The notes under the pieces were generated by a model, which saw nothing but the letters and a program-made list of their open reading frames with translations, searched no databases and was not told the origin of the DNA. A program made the position numbers and the translations under genes. Of a DNA stretch of 64,000 bases, positions 1-10,817 are shown piece by piece. Each line of letters begins with the position of its first letter. Position 1 is the stretch's first letter. Origin of the DNA: Frondihabitans sp. PhB188 (lineage in GTDB: Bacteria; Actinomycetota; Actinomycetes; Actinomycetales; Microbacteriaceae); NCBI RefSeq assembly GCF_003752365.1, contig NZ_RJUO01000001.1:496001-560000 (forward strand), in the 5' to 3' direction.

Positions 1-1371
1 CCGGAGGCGGGTGGCGTCGCGGGGTGCGGCGATGCGGATGCCGGGGACGACCTGGAGGATCGCCAGGTCCCAGATGCCGTGGTGGCTCGGTCCGTCGGGG
101 CCGGTGACTCCGGAGCGGTCGAGCACGAACGTGACGCCGGCCTTGTGCAGACCGACGTCCATCAGCACCTGGTCGAAGGCGCGGTTGATGAAGGTGGCGT
201 AGAGCGCCACGACGGGGTGCAGGCCTCCGTAGGCGAGGCCGGCCGCCGAGGCGACCGCGTGCTGCTCGGCGATGCCCACGTCGAGCACGCGCTGGGGGTA
301 CTTCTCCGCCATGCGGTGCAGGCCGACGGGGCGGAGCATGGCGGCGGTGATGCCCACGATCCTGCGATCGTGATCTGCGATCGAGACGATCTCGTCGGCG
401 AAGGTGCTGGTCCAGCCGGGCGCGCTCGACGGGTCGAGCGCCTCGCCGGTCTCGGGGTCGATGTGGCCCACGGCGTGGAACTGGTCGGCGGCGTCTTGAA
501 GGGCCGGCTCGAAGCCGCGGCCCTTCTGCGTGATCGCGTGCACGATGACCGGAGCGCCGTAGTTCTTGGCCTGCTCGAGCGCCTCCTCCATCGCGGCCTG
601 GTCGTGCCCGTCGACCGGCCCGATGTACTTGATGTCGAGGTTCGAGTAGAGCGCCTCGTTGTTCGTGAAGCGGCTCAGGAAGCCGTGGAGGCCTCCCCGG
701 ACGCCGCGGTAGAACGCGCGGGCCGGCGAGCCCAGGTGGTCGAAGGCGGCACGCGACGTGACGTGCATCTCGCGGTAGGCCTGAGCCGTGCGCACCGAGT
801 TCAGGAACCGCGCCATGCCGCCGATGGTCGGCGCGTACGAGCGCCCGTTGTCGTTGACGACGATGATCAGGCGACGCGTGTTGTCGTCGCTGATGTTGTT
901 CAGGGCCTCCCACGTCATGCCGCCGGTCAGGGCGCCGTCGCCGACGACCGCGACGACGTGGCGGTCGCCGTGGCCGGTGAGGGTGAAACCGCGCGAGAGT
1001 CCGTCGGCCCAGGAGAGCGACGACGACGCATGCGACGACTCGACGATGTCGTGCACGGACTCGCTGCGCTGCGGATAGCCGGCGAGGCCGCCCTTGAGGC
1101 GCAGGTTCGAGAAGTCCTGTCGCCCGGTGACGAGCTTGTGGACGTACGACTGGTGGCCGGTGTCGAAGACGATCGCGTCTTTCGGGGAGTCGAAGACGCG
1201 GTGGAGGGCGAGGGTCAGCTCGACCACTCCGAGGTTCGGGCCGAGGTGGCCGCCCGTCTTCGAGACCTCGGTCACGAGGAACTTCCTGATCTCGGCAGCC
1301 AGGGTGAGCATCTGCTCGTGGCTGAGTCCGTCGAGATCGCGGGGACCGTGGATGGTCTCGAGAAGGCTCAT
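1..1371 (-). CDS. dxs: 1-deoxy-D-xylulose-5-phosphate synthase (3' end outside window)
   Basis: Makes 1-deoxy-D-xylulose 5-phosphate from pyruvate and glyceraldehyde 3-phosphate with thiamine diphosphate, the first step of the MEP isoprenoid pathway in the cytosol. Reading the minus strand from the ATG at 1371-1369 gives 457 codons before the window edge. Visible landmarks are GHLGPNLG near residue 40, GHQSY near 75, the TPP-binding GDGALTGG near 150, and [15 protein letters not shown] close to the window edge, which is the transketolase pyrimidine-domain signature. The family is about 620-650 residues, so the C-terminal transketolase domain, roughly 170-190 residues, lies outside. It is transcribed in the same direction as acnA but separated from it by a terminator, so it should have its own promoter in 1372-1445. 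Confidence 0.97.
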   Translation of the reverse strand, partial: MSLLETIHGPRDLDGLSHEQMLTLAAEIRKFLVTEVSKTGGHLGPNLGVVELTLALHRVFDSPKDAIVFDTGHQSYVHKLVTGRQDFSNLRLKGGLAGYPQRSESVHDIVESSHASSSLSWADGLSRGFTLTGHGDRHVVAVVGDGALTGGMTWEALNNISDDNTRRLIIVVNDNGRSYAPTIGGMARFLNSVRTAQAYREMHVTSRAAFDHLGSPARAFYRGVRGGLHGFLSRFTNNEALYSNLDIKYIGPVDGHDQAAMEEALEQAKNYGAPVIVHAITQKGRGFEPALQDAADQFHAVGHIDPETGEALDPSSAPGWTSTFADEIVSIADHDRRIVGITAAMLRPVGLHRMAEKYPQRVLDVGIAEQHAVASAAGLAYGGLHPVVALYATFINRAFDQVLMDVGLHKAGVTFVLDRSGVTGPDGPSHHGIWDLAILQVVPGIRIAAPRDATRLR

Positions 1372-1445
1372 GGTGCTCGCTTTCCGTGACCCGGGTACGT
1401 CGGCCACGTCTGAAGTTTAGGCGTCGAGGCCTGTTAAAGGACGAA

Positions 1446-1478
1446 CGCCCCGCACCCCGATACGAGGGGTGCAGGGCG
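1446..1478 (-). terminator. Intrinsic-type terminator after acnA
   Basis: Inverted repeat with arms CGCCC-c-GCACCCC and GGGGTGC-a-GGGCG around a 7-nt loop, starting 15 nt past the aconitase stop codon on the minus strand. No long T tract follows, which is usual in GC-rich actinobacteria. Confidence 0.7.
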
Positions 1479-1492
1479 ATCGCTCGAGAGGA

Positions 1493-4315
<2,823 letters not shown>

Positions 4316-4382
4316 GTGCCGTCTCCCTTGCGCTGACTGGCCTCATCATCCCGGCGAAACGAACCGCTTCACCAGCAAGGCC

Positions 4383-4388
4383 AGCCTA
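4383..4388 (-). promoter_or_regulatory. -10 candidate for acnA
   Basis: TAGGCT on the minus strand, 67 nt upstream of the GTG start of acnA; no good -35 is visible at normal spacing. Confidence 0.4.
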
Positions 4389-4420
4389 AGTCCGCGGCGC
4401 CCAGCAGGGCCGCCCGCGTC

Positions 4421-4446
4421 GATTTATCTTGATGTCGAGATAAATC
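4421..4446. promoter_or_regulatory. Palindromic operator upstream of acnA
   Basis: Perfect 9-bp inverted repeat GATTTATCT / AGATAAATC with an 8-bp spacer; the symmetry extends to 11 of 12 positions per arm. It is an AT-rich island in very GC-rich DNA, centred about 48 bp upstream of the acnA -10 candidate. The inner TCTTGA-TG-TCGAGA resembles palindromes bound by MarR-family dimers (inference). The regulator is not identifiable here. Confidence 0.65.
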
Positions 4447-4484
4447 TAGCACTGTCGCTGCGGTTCGGGCTCGCGACTCTCCCC

Positions 4485-4518
4485 GGTCGGGGCTTCTCGG
4501 CGGCGAGAACCCCCGACC
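4485..4518 (-). terminator. Terminator after the dut-DUF3710-DUF3159 operon
   Basis: Stem GGTCGGGG-c-TTCTCG pairs with CGAGAA-c-CCCCGACC over a GCGG tetraloop: 14 pairs and one C-C mismatch. It lies 30 nt past the DUF3159 stop. Confidence 0.8.
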
Positions 4519-4548
4519 TGGGCAGATGGCGCAGGAACTGCGCGCCGG

Positions 4549-5271
4549 CTACGACGCAGCAGCCTCGTCGGCGGCGCGCGCGGCGTAGACCGTCCGCACC
4601 AGCAGCCACGTCACCCAGAGCATGGCCGCATAGAACGGCACGCCCAGGATGAGCTTCATGGCGCCGAGCAGCGACACGTCGTTCGCCAGGAAGAGCGGCA
4701 CCTCGACGGCGAGGCGCACGGCGAAGAGCAGCACCCAGAGCCAGGTCGCCAGCGTGAGCACGCGTCGCTTGGCGCGGTCGGCTCGCCAGGCTCCGCCCTC
4801 GTTCGTGAGCAGGCCGACGACGATGCCGATGAGCGGCCAGCGCGCCGCGAGGCTGACGAGCAGCACGAACGCCGACACGGAGTTGATGACGATGCCCGGG
4901 AGGAAGTTGTCGACGGCGCGGCCCGAGAGCAGCGCGAGGGCGGCCGAGATGGCGATGCCCAGCAGGCCCGCGAACGCCTGGGGTACCGGACCCCGCTGCA
5001 CGAGGCGGATCACGACGAACACCACTCCCACGGCGACGGGGAAGAGGACGGAGGGCAGGAGTTCCTGCGTCGCCGTGTAGATGACCAGGAACGCGAGACC
5101 GGGGAGGATCGACTCGACCAGGCCGCGGACTCCCCCGATCGCCGAGAGCAGGGCGTGGCCGGTGGGCACCTCGCCCGGAGCGACCTGGCCGATGCCGGCG
5201 CGCTGCGCGGCCGCGCGCAGCTGGGCCGAGAGGGAGGTGGCGGGCTCGTCGTCGCGGTGGGGATCGGTCAC
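4549..5271 (-). CDS. DUF3159 family membrane protein
   Basis: A 240-residue integral membrane protein of unknown biochemical function. After a charged N-terminus of about 40 residues with AGIGQVAPGE, it shows five or six hydrophobic segments (around 52-72, 74-90, 98-115, 122-150, 168-190, 205-228). The sequence, size and position behind DUF3710 and dut match the actinobacterial DUF3159 family. It starts with GTG at 5271, only four bases after the stop of the DUF3710 gene, so it is probably translationally coupled as the last gene of the operon. Transcription ends at the hairpin at 4485-4518. No catalytic motif is visible and no function is proposed. Confidence 0.88.
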   Translation of the reverse strand: MTDPHRDDEPATSLSAQLRAAAQRAGIGQVAPGEVPTGHALLSAIGGVRGLVESILPGLAFLVIYTATQELLPSVLFPVAVGVVFVVIRLVQRGPVPQAFAGLLGIAISAALALLSGRAVDNFLPGIVINSVSAFVLLVSLAARWPLIGIVVGLLTNEGGAWRADRAKRRVLTLATWLWVLLFAVRLAVEVPLFLANDVSLLGAMKLILGVPFYAAMLWVTWLLVRTVYAARAADEAAAS

Positions 5272-5275
5272 GGCG

Positions 5276-6010
5276 TCAGACGGTGGTCGTGCCCGCGTCG
5301 CCCGGGGTCGACTTCGGCATGTGCAGCGGAATCAGGTCGCGCGGGGGCATGGGCTCGGTGCCGCGCACGACGACGACGCTGCGGAACAGCTCCTCGATCT
5401 TCTCGGCGGCCTCGGGGTCGACGGTGGCGTCGCCGGCGATGACGCCGCGCAGGAACCAGCGCGGACCGTCGACACCGACGAAGCGCGCCAGGCGCGAGGT
5501 CTGGCCGGCGGTCGCCTCGGCGCCGGCGGCGACGGGGATCTCAGCCCGGATCTCGGGGCCGAACGGGCCGTCGACCTCGCTGGTCGTGCCGCCCTGCTTG
5601 CGGATCTGGTCGGCGATCTGGTCGCGGATCTCGTGCCAGAGGCCGGTCGAGCGCGGCGCGGCGAAGGGCTGCACCTGCAGCGTCGACTTGGCGAAGTCGA
5701 GACCGACGGCGACGACGCGCTTGGAGCCCTCTTCGACTTCGAGGCGGAGGTGCAGGCCCTCGCGCGGCACGATCTTGACGCCGCCCAGGTCGACGTAGGG
5801 GCGCACCGGGTTGGCCTCGGTCTCGTCGAGCGGGCCCTCTTCGGCACGGTCGGCGGGCGCGGACTTGTCGTCGAAGACGAGAGAGGTCTCGGCCTCTTCG
5901 GCCTCGACCAGCTCGACCGCGTCGTCGTCGCTCGCGATCTCGACGGCGTCGACCTCGACCGACTCGACGGCCTCTGCTTCTGCGGCTTCGCGCCGGGACT
6001 TTCTGCTCAT
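5276..6010 (-). CDS. DUF3710 domain-containing protein
   Basis: A 244-residue soluble protein of unknown function conserved in Actinobacteria directly downstream of dut. The first 65 residues are very acidic and probably disordered; the conserved domain runs from about 68 (NPVRPYVDLGGV) to 235, with GLHLRLEVEE, QPFAAPRS, LWHEIRDQIADQIRKQGG and RWFLRGVIAG. No transmembrane segment or signal peptide is seen. Its ATG overlaps the dut stop codon by one base, indicating coupled translation. Genes for dUTPase and this family keep the same order in many actinobacteria, but a nucleotide-related role is only inferred from that. Confidence 0.9.
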   Translation of the reverse strand: MSRKSRREAAEAEAVESVEVDAVEIASDDDAVELVEAEEAETSLVFDDKSAPADRAEEGPLDETEANPVRPYVDLGGVKIVPREGLHLRLEVEEGSKRVVAVGLDFAKSTLQVQPFAAPRSTGLWHEIRDQIADQIRKQGGTTSEVDGPFGPEIRAEIPVAAGAEATAGQTSRLARFVGVDGPRWFLRGVIAGDATVDPEAAEKIEELFRSVVVVRGTEPMPPRDLIPLHMPKSTPGDAGTTTV

Positions 6011-6540
6011 CAGTTGCCTTCTGTCGGGGCGCCCTCGGCGGGCGCGGTTGTCGAGGTGCCGGTCGATGCGGCTGCTGGAGGGGTGGACGCGGCGAAGGCC
6101 GTCGTGCCGGTCGAGCCGAAGCCGCCCGCGCCGCGGTCGCTCTCGGGGAGCGTCTCGACGGGTACGAAGGCGGCGCGCACGACGGGCATCACGATCAGCT
6201 GGGCGATGCGGTCGCCGACCCCGACCTCGAACGCGGTGCGGGGATCGGTGTTCAGCAGGGTCACCTTGATCTCGCCGCGGTAGCCCGCATCGACGGTGCC
6301 CGGGGAGTTCACGACGGTGATGCCGTGCTTGGCGGCGAGACCCGAGCGCGGCACGACGAATGCGACGTGGCCCTCGGGGAGGGCGATCGAGACGCCGGTC
6401 GAGACGAGTGCGCGCTCACCGGGCTCGAGCGTGAGGCTCTCGCGACTGGTCAGGTCGGCGCCGGCGTCGCCGGGGTGCGCGTACGAGGGTGCGTCCGCCT
6501 CGCCCAGCGGGGCGAACGGGACATCGAGTGGCTGAGGCAC
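6010..6540 (-). CDS. dut: Deoxyuridine 5'-triphosphate nucleotidohydrolase (dUTPase)
   Basis: Hydrolyses dUTP to dUMP and pyrophosphate, keeping uracil out of DNA and feeding dTMP synthesis. The 176-residue protein has the trimeric dUTPase motifs: motif 1 AGADL near 27, motif 2 PRSGLAAKHG near 63, motif 3 PGTVDAGYRGE near 80 with the catalytic Asp, motif 4 GDRIAQLIV near 108, and the Gly-rich motif 5 RGAGGFGSTG near 136. A Pro/Thr/Ala-rich tail of about 28 residues follows motif 5 and is longer than in most homologues. The start is GTG at 6540; TACCCT lies six bases upstream, suggesting a leaderless transcript. It heads the dut-DUF3710-DUF3159 operon and is divergent from the DUF3093 gene. 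Confidence 0.97.
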   Translation of the reverse strand: MPQPLDVPFAPLGEADAPSYAHPGDAGADLTSRESLTLEPGERALVSTGVSIALPEGHVAFVVPRSGLAAKHGITVVNSPGTVDAGYRGEIKVTLLNTDPRTAFEVGVGDRIAQLIVMPVVRAAFVPVETLPESDRGAGGFGSTGTTAFAASTPPAAASTGTSTTAPAEGAPTEGN

Positions 6541-6546
6541 GTGTCG

Positions 6547-6552
6547 AGGGTA
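6547..6552 (-). promoter_or_regulatory. Leaderless -10 candidate, dut
   Basis: TACCCT on the minus strand, 6 nt before the GTG start. Confidence 0.5.
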
Positions 6553-6578
6553 GTGCAGAAGTCTGGTCGAATAGTCCT

Positions 6579-7034
6579 ATGACCTCGTACCGCGAACGCC
6601 TCTCTCCCCCGCCGCAAGTCTTCCTCGCCCTGCTGATGGTCGTGCCCGCGAGCGTGCTGGTGTTCCTGCCCATCAATGTGCCGGTCGGCTGGGCTGTCGG
6701 CGTCGGGCTGTTCGCCGTCTTCGGCCTGATGCTCTGGTTCGGGTCGCCCGTGCTGACTGTCGACGACGAGGGGTTCCGCGCCGGGCGGGCGATCCTCTAC
6801 CCGGGAGAGATAGGAGAGGCCGCCGCGTTCTCCGGAGAGGATGCGACGGCCCAACGGGGAACGCGGCTCGATGCCCGCGCCTGGACGCTGTTTCGGGGCT
6901 GGGTCAAGCCGGTGCTCAAGATCGATCTGACCGACCCGGACGACCCGGCGCCCTACTGGCTCGTCTCGACTCGCCACCCGACTCGGCTGTCCGCGGCGAT
7001 CGACGGGATCAGGCCGCGCACTCCAGGCAGATAG
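6579..7034 (+). CDS. DUF3093 family membrane protein
   Basis: A 151-residue protein of unknown function. Two hydrophobic segments lie near 12-29 (FLALLMVVPASVLVFLPI) and 33-50, followed by a cytosolic beta-rich domain with the DUF3093-type pattern LTVDDEGFRAG, a GWVKPVLKIDL segment and a C-terminal WLVSTRHPTRL. The ATG at 6579 is preferred over an in-frame start 90 bases upstream, because that extension would run through the dut promoter and has no family similarity. The last 26 bases overlap tail-to-tail with the DUF4193 gene on the other strand. The position between dut and DUF4193 is the usual actinobacterial one. Confidence 0.85.
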   Translation: MTSYRERLSPPPQVFLALLMVVPASVLVFLPINVPVGWAVGVGLFAVFGLMLWFGSPVLTVDDEGFRAGRAILYPGEIGEAAAFSGEDATAQRGTRLDARAWTLFRGWVKPVLKIDLTDPDDPAPYWLVSTRHPTRLSAAIDGIRPRTPGR

Positions 7035-7302
7035 GCCCGAGCTTGGTCTCGTGGTCGAGCTGCGAGCGGTGCTTGACCAGGAAGCACTCGACGCAGGTGA
7101 ACTCGTCGACCTGCGGGGGCAGCACGACGACGTCGAGGTCGAGATCGCTGAGATCCTGCCCGGCGAGTTCGAAGTTTCCGGGATTGTCGGCGTCGTCGAC
7201 GTCGACCACACCCGACATCGAGTCGGGAACCCGCTCTTTCAGCGCCTCGATCGACTCGGAATCGTCGTCGGTCTTGCGAGGTGCGTCGTAGTCGGTGGCC
7301 AT
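7009..7302 (-). CDS. DUF4193 family small zinc-ribbon-like protein
   Basis: A 97-residue acidic protein. The C-terminus carries two CxxC knuckles, CVEC near residue 70 and CLEC near 93, separated by 19 residues, which would suit one zinc site. The N-terminal half is Asp/Glu-rich with DLDVVVLPPQVDEFTC before the first knuckle. This is the DUF4193 pattern, widespread and highly conserved in Actinobacteria but without a known function. ATG at 7302 with GGAG a few bases upstream. It is convergent with and overlaps the DUF3093 gene, and shares a 226-bp divergent intergenic region with sepH. Confidence 0.9.
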   Translation of the reverse strand: MATDYDAPRKTDDDSESIEALKERVPDSMSGVVDVDDADNPGNFELAGQDLSDLDLDVVVLPPQVDEFTCVECFLVKHRSQLDHETKLGPICLECAA

Positions 7303-7528
7303 GCCACTCCAGTTCTGTCTCAGTCCTGCTGCGAATATCCGGCCGTGTGCCGAAATCGGCGGCCACAGTTTGCATCAGATGAATGTCGATGGCAAACCCG
7401 CCGGAGGGCCTCGTCGACCGCCCGAAGCCGCACGACCACAACTTGCGGCACGCCCGCGTTATTCCCCGGATCAGCGCCCCTGCCGTGGCATCCTGAGCGC
7501 TAATCGCGAAGGCGAAAGGCGGGACACC
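7303..7528. other. Divergent intergenic region between DUF4193 and sepH
   Basis: Must hold the promoters of both genes. The only structure I see is an inverted GTTTGC / GCAAAC pair at 7368-7373 and 7392-7397. No confident -35/-10 pair was found. Confidence 0.4.
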
Positions 7529-8773
7529 ATGCAAGATCTGCGAGTCGTCGGAGTCGAGAGCGGCGCACTGCTCGTCGCGACCGATGCCGGGAGCGAATTC
7601 CGCCTGCCCGTGACCGGTTCGCTGCAGTCGCAGCTCCGCCAGGCCGACCCCGACCAGACCCCCGTGAAGCACCGGGTGTCCCCGCGCGAGATCCAGGCGA
7701 GCATCCGCGCCGGCCGCACCGCTGAACAGGTCTCCGCCGACACCGGCGCCGAGATCGGCTACGTCCGGCGCTTCGAGGGGCCCGTGCTCGACGAGCGCGC
7801 GTTCCTGCTCGAGTCGGCGCGTGCCGTCCCGGTCAGCGTCGCCGGAGTCGGCGCCTCCGAGTCGGCTCGGTTCGGAGCCGTCATCGACTCCCGCCTCGAC
7901 GAGGCCGAGGCGACGGCGCGCGACTGGACCAGCTACAAAGACGCCGAGGGCTGGATCGTCCACGTCAGCTACACGACCAGCGAGGTCGAGCGCGACGCCT
8001 CCTGGCGGTTCGACCCGAAGAAGCAGGGGCTCGCCCCGCTCTCCGGCGACGCGCACACCCTCTCGCGCCAGGACGCCGACCACTCCTCCCTCGTGCCGCG
8101 GCTCCGAGCCGTGTCCGACTCCCCCGCTTCCCCCGCTTTCCCCGCAGGAACTGCCGCCCCGGCCGGATCGTCGAACCCCGACGACAGCGGTCGCTTCGAC
8201 AGCGGCGCCTTCGAGGTGCAGCAGGAGCCCGCCCCCGCCGAGCCCGCCCCCACGAGCGCTCACGCCCGCGCCCGCGAGGGCTGGAGCGCCGCGTCGCTCG
8301 CAGCGATGAACCGTGCGCCTGAAGCCGAGAGCGCCCACAACCAGACCGCCGACCTCCTCGACGCGCTCCGCCGCCGCCGCGGAGAGCGCGAGGCGGCCCG
8401 CTTCGGTGACGACGACCCGCTGGCCGGCGCGAGGGCCGCGCACCCCTCCACCGGCGGCATCCGGGTGATCGACGTGCCGCTCGACGACTTCGACGAGACG
8501 CTCGGCGGATCAGCCGACGGCGCGGCCTCGAGCTCAGGTGTCACTCCCGAGGCCGAGGCGCCTCGCGTCACGAAGCCGCTCGCGACGCACCCGACGGCAT
8601 CGCGCCGACCCGCGTCTGCGCCCGCCGACGAGCCGCGTGCGTCGGAGCCCCGTCCCTCCGAGTCGCGCGTGTCCGAGGCCCGCAAGGTGCCGCGCGCCCG
8701 CAAGGGCCGCGCGTCGATGCCGAGCTGGGACGAGATCGTGTTCGGCGCGCGCTCGGACGACGATCCGGCCTGA
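7529..8773 (+). CDS. sepH: Cell division protein SepH (DUF3071)
   Basis: SepH is an actinobacterial FtsZ-binding protein that promotes Z-ring assembly. The 414-residue product has the DUF3071 domain at 1-165, including a helix-turn-helix-like segment (SPREIQASIRAGRTAEQVSA near 51-70) and YTTSEVERDASWRFDP near 150. A long disordered Pro/Ala/Ser-rich middle follows, and the short conserved tail RASMPSWDEIVFG lies at about 395-407. This two-ended arrangement with a low-complexity linker is typical of SepH. The ATG at 7529 is preceded by AAAGGCGGG; a longer in-frame reading to 7295 was rejected because it covers the divergent promoter region. It is monocistronic in appearance. Confidence 0.93.
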   Translation: MQDLRVVGVESGALLVATDAGSEFRLPVTGSLQSQLRQADPDQTPVKHRVSPREIQASIRAGRTAEQVSADTGAEIGYVRRFEGPVLDERAFLLESARAVPVSVAGVGASESARFGAVIDSRLDEAEATARDWTSYKDAEGWIVHVSYTTSEVERDASWRFDPKKQGLAPLSGDAHTLSRQDADHSSLVPRLRAVSDSPASPAFPAGTAAPAGSSNPDDSGRFDSGAFEVQQEPAPAEPAPTSAHARAREGWSAASLAAMNRAPEAESAHNQTADLLDALRRRRGEREAARFGDDDPLAGARAAHPSTGGIRVIDVPLDDFDETLGGSADGAASSSGVTPEAEAPRVTKPLATHPTASRRPASAPADEPRASEPRPSESRVSEARKVPRARKGRASMPSWDEIVFGARSDDDPA

Positions 8774-8797
8774 CGCCGCACCACCACACCGGCCTCG

Positions 8798-8862
8798 GCA
8801 CCACGATCAGGACTCCACACCACCGGGCCGCTGGCCGCACCACGATCAGGACTCCACACCAC
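8798..8862. repeat. Two 26-bp direct repeats, 39-bp period
   Basis: The same 26 bases occur at 8798-8823 and 8837-8862 without mismatch, beginning GCACCACGATCAGG. They lie directly after sepH in non-coding sequence. Nothing similar was seen elsewhere in the window. Confidence 0.9.
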
Positions 8863-8901
8863 GATGATCTGCGGTGCCGAGTCCCGATCGTGGGCCGAAG
8901 G

Positions 8902-9024
8902 TCAGGCGGCCGCGCCGGCCAGCTGGGGCTCGTGGGAGGCGGCGCAGCGACGCAGGCCGACGCCGATCAGGACGACGACGAGGGACGGGCGGCGACGGGC
9001 AGTTCCTGCGCCCGGGGTCGTCAT
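8902..9024 (-). CDS. Possible small coupled protein, 40 residues
   Basis: A short reading frame starts at ATG 9024, overlapping the TGA stop of the preceding membrane-protein gene as ATGA, the typical layout for translational coupling. The peptide has a basic N-terminus (TARRRPS) and one short hydrophobic run (LVVVLIGVGL), then a polar tail. I do not recognise it, and in DNA this GC-rich short frames occur by chance. The overlap and the membrane-compatible segment are the only arguments for it. Confidence 0.3.
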   Translation of the reverse strand: MTTPGAGTARRRPSLVVVLIGVGLRRCAASHEPQLAGAAA

Positions 9025-9587
9025 CGGTCGGCCGCCTGGAGGGCCGAGACGAGGGCGGCACCGTCGCGGACGTCGTAGAACCCGAGGGGCGACGGCGTGC
9101 CGAACAGGCCGTCCATGCCCGAGTTGACGGGCCACGGTGTGCGGTTGCCGGTGAAGAATCCGCCGGCGATTGGCTGGTTCCAGACGACGGAGACGTGCGC
9201 GCGGTCGGACGACCAGGTGACGGTGTGGTCGGGGCCGGGCAGGCGTGTCTGCCGGGTCGAGCGGCCGTCGCTCGACAGGGCGCGTCGGTCGGTGATCGCG
9301 TAGGTCGTCGTGCGCTTGCGGTGGGCCTTGACGAAGAAGCGTCCGACGATGAAGAAGAGGCCGATCAGGCAGAAGAGGCCGCCGAACACGAGGAAGAAGG
9401 GCGGAGCGCCGGACGCCGCCGCCTGAGCGGTCCAGAAGATCGCGAACCCTCCCCAGAGCAGGCTGAACGGAATCAGGAACACGTCAGAGCGAGCGAAGAC
9501 TACAGACGGATCGCCGCGTCCCGACCAGAGCAGGCGTTCGCCGGGTTGGAGCTCGCCGCTGAGCCTGTCTTCGGGGATCACTGTCAT
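9021..9587 (-). CDS. PH-like domain membrane protein, function unknown
   Basis: A 188-residue protein. It opens with the pattern of bacterial PH-like membrane proteins (LQPGERLLWSGRGDPSVVFARSD), then two transmembrane segments (about 37-57 and 65-88), followed by RTTTYAITDRRAL and a beta-rich region ending GFYDVRDGAALVSAL. That pattern (an in-membrane hairpin, then a Y-x-IT-DRR strand) is seen in bPH2/YdbS-like proteins, so the annotation is by pattern only. ATG at 9587 is chosen over GTG at 9590 because TAGCGT stands six bases before it, matching the leaderless spacing of neighbouring genes. The role is unknown. Confidence 0.7.
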   Translation of the reverse strand: MTVIPEDRLSGELQPGERLLWSGRGDPSVVFARSDVFLIPFSLLWGGFAIFWTAQAAASGAPPFFLVFGGLFCLIGLFFIVGRFFVKAHRKRTTTYAITDRRALSSDGRSTRQTRLPGPDHTVTWSSDRAHVSVVWNQPIAGGFFTGNRTPWPVNSGMDGLFGTPSPLGFYDVRDGAALVSALQAADR

Positions 9588-9593
9588 CACGAC

Positions 9594-9599
9594 ACGCTA
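9594..9599 (-). promoter_or_regulatory. Leaderless -10 candidate, PH-like gene
   Basis: TAGCGT, 6 nt before the ATG at 9587; this decides the start codon. Confidence 0.5.
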
Positions 9600-9673
9600 A
9601 CGGAGGGGTCGTGAGCCGGGTTCAGGTTCGTACCCCCGGTGCTCACCGGTACTGTCGTCGAGAGGGGGATCTC

Positions 9674-9877
9674 ATGGACTACACAGACTCGGGCCTAGCG
9701 CCCATCGGCTGGCTGACGCTCGCGTTGATCAACGCCGGGCTCGCCGAGAGCAAGAGCAGGTCGCGGTGGCGCTGGTTCGTGGCGTCGCTCTTCATCGGGC
9801 CCCTGGCGACGGCGCTCATCGTGGTGTGGCCGCGCGGCGCGGTCTCGCAGCGCAGCGAGTCGCGGCGGGGCGAGTAA
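9674..9877 (+). CDS. Small two-helix membrane protein
   Basis: A 67-residue protein with a strong ribosome site (GAGAGGGGGA) just before ATG 9674 and a TACTGT hexamer at 9650-9655 giving a short leader. The hydrophobic parts are GLAPIGWLTLALINAGLA (about 7-24) and FVASLFIGPLATALIVVW (about 35-52), separated by a basic SKSRSRWRW turn; the tail is polar and basic. The family is not recognised. Codon use and ribosome site make it a credible gene. Confidence 0.6.
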   Translation: MDYTDSGLAPIGWLTLALINAGLAESKSRSRWRWFVASLFIGPLATALIVVWPRGAVSQRSESRRGE

Positions 9878-10002
9878 GAGCAGTCCGTCGCGCGCTGGTG
9901 AGGACTCGGCACAGAGTCCTTCTCCTCTGTGGAGTCCCGAACGTGGTGCCGACCGCGCGACCGCCCTCAGCAGAGGCGCGCGCAGCAGGCCCGCTGCCTC
10001 CG

Positions 10003-10008
10003 TAGGGT
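10003..10008 (+). promoter_or_regulatory. Leaderless -10 candidate, alpha/beta hydrolase
   Basis: TAGGGT followed by 6 nt and the ATG at 10015. Confidence 0.55.
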
Positions 10009-10014
10009 CGACCC

Positions 10015-10719
10015 ATGGAACTCCTCTTCGTGCACGGCGCCCTCGTCCGCGACGGCGACTGGTGGTGGCACCGCACCGCCGAGCTTCTCGCCGCCCGCAC
10101 CGGAATCCGCAGCCGCGCGGTGGCCCTGCCGTCCTGTGGCGAGATCCCTGCCCGCGACGACGCGACCGGCCTGGCCGCTGACGCGGCGTCACTGACGCAG
10201 GAACTCGACGCCACCGCCGACACCGCCATCGTGGTGGGTCACTCCTACGGCGGCACCGTCATCGCCGAGGCCGGCGCGCATCCCGCCGTGGCGCACCTCC
10301 TCTACGTGTCGTCGTACCTCCCCGACGTCGGGATGTCTCAGGGCGCGATCATGGGCGGCGAGACCGACCCGGTGCAGATCCGCGACGCCGGCGACGGACG
10401 CCTGGCCGTCGACGGCTACGACGCCCGGTCGTTCGGGGCGCGCTTTCTTCAGGATGCCGACGCAGCGACTCAGGAGGACGGCTGGAGCCGGGTCACCGCT
10501 CAGGACGCCGGCGCGTTCCTGACTCCGACGACCGCAGCGGGCTGGCAGGGCGTCGACTCGACGTACCTCGTGTGCGCTGACGACCGCAGCACGTCCGTCG
10601 AGCTGCAGCGATTCCACGCCGCGCGGGCGACCCGGTCGGTCGAGCTCGCGACCGGGCACCACCCTTTCGTGACGCGGCCCGACCTGGTGGTGGCGCAGAT
10701 CGAGGCGCTGCTGGGGTGA
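10015..10719 (+). CDS. Alpha/beta hydrolase fold protein
   Basis: A 234-residue cytosolic protein of the esterase type seen in methylesterase/hydroxynitrile lyase-like hydrolases (MELLFVHGALVRDGDWWW at the start, an oxyanion-hole HG). The nucleophile elbow is GHSYGG near residue 75, and the catalytic His is in TGHHPFVTRP near 215; the Asp is probably in the VCADDRST strand near 185. The substrate cannot be told from sequence. The gene is apparently leaderless, which supports the ATG at 10015. It is followed by an XRE-type regulator gene after 98 bases, with no evidence of co-transcription. Confidence 0.85.
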   Translation: MELLFVHGALVRDGDWWWHRTAELLAARTGIRSRAVALPSCGEIPARDDATGLAADAASLTQELDATADTAIVVGHSYGGTVIAEAGAHPAVAHLLYVSSYLPDVGMSQGAIMGGETDPVQIRDAGDGRLAVDGYDARSFGARFLQDADAATQEDGWSRVTAQDAGAFLTPTTAAGWQGVDSTYLVCADDRSTSVELQRFHAARATRSVELATGHHPFVTRPDLVVAQIEALLG

Positions 10720-10817
10720 GGCGGGCGCGGGCTCCCGGTCGCATGTGCGGCGCGCGCCGCGTCTGCTGAGAGCGGACTGCCCGGCGCCCCGCGCCCTGCA
10801 CCTGATTTACTCGCGAC

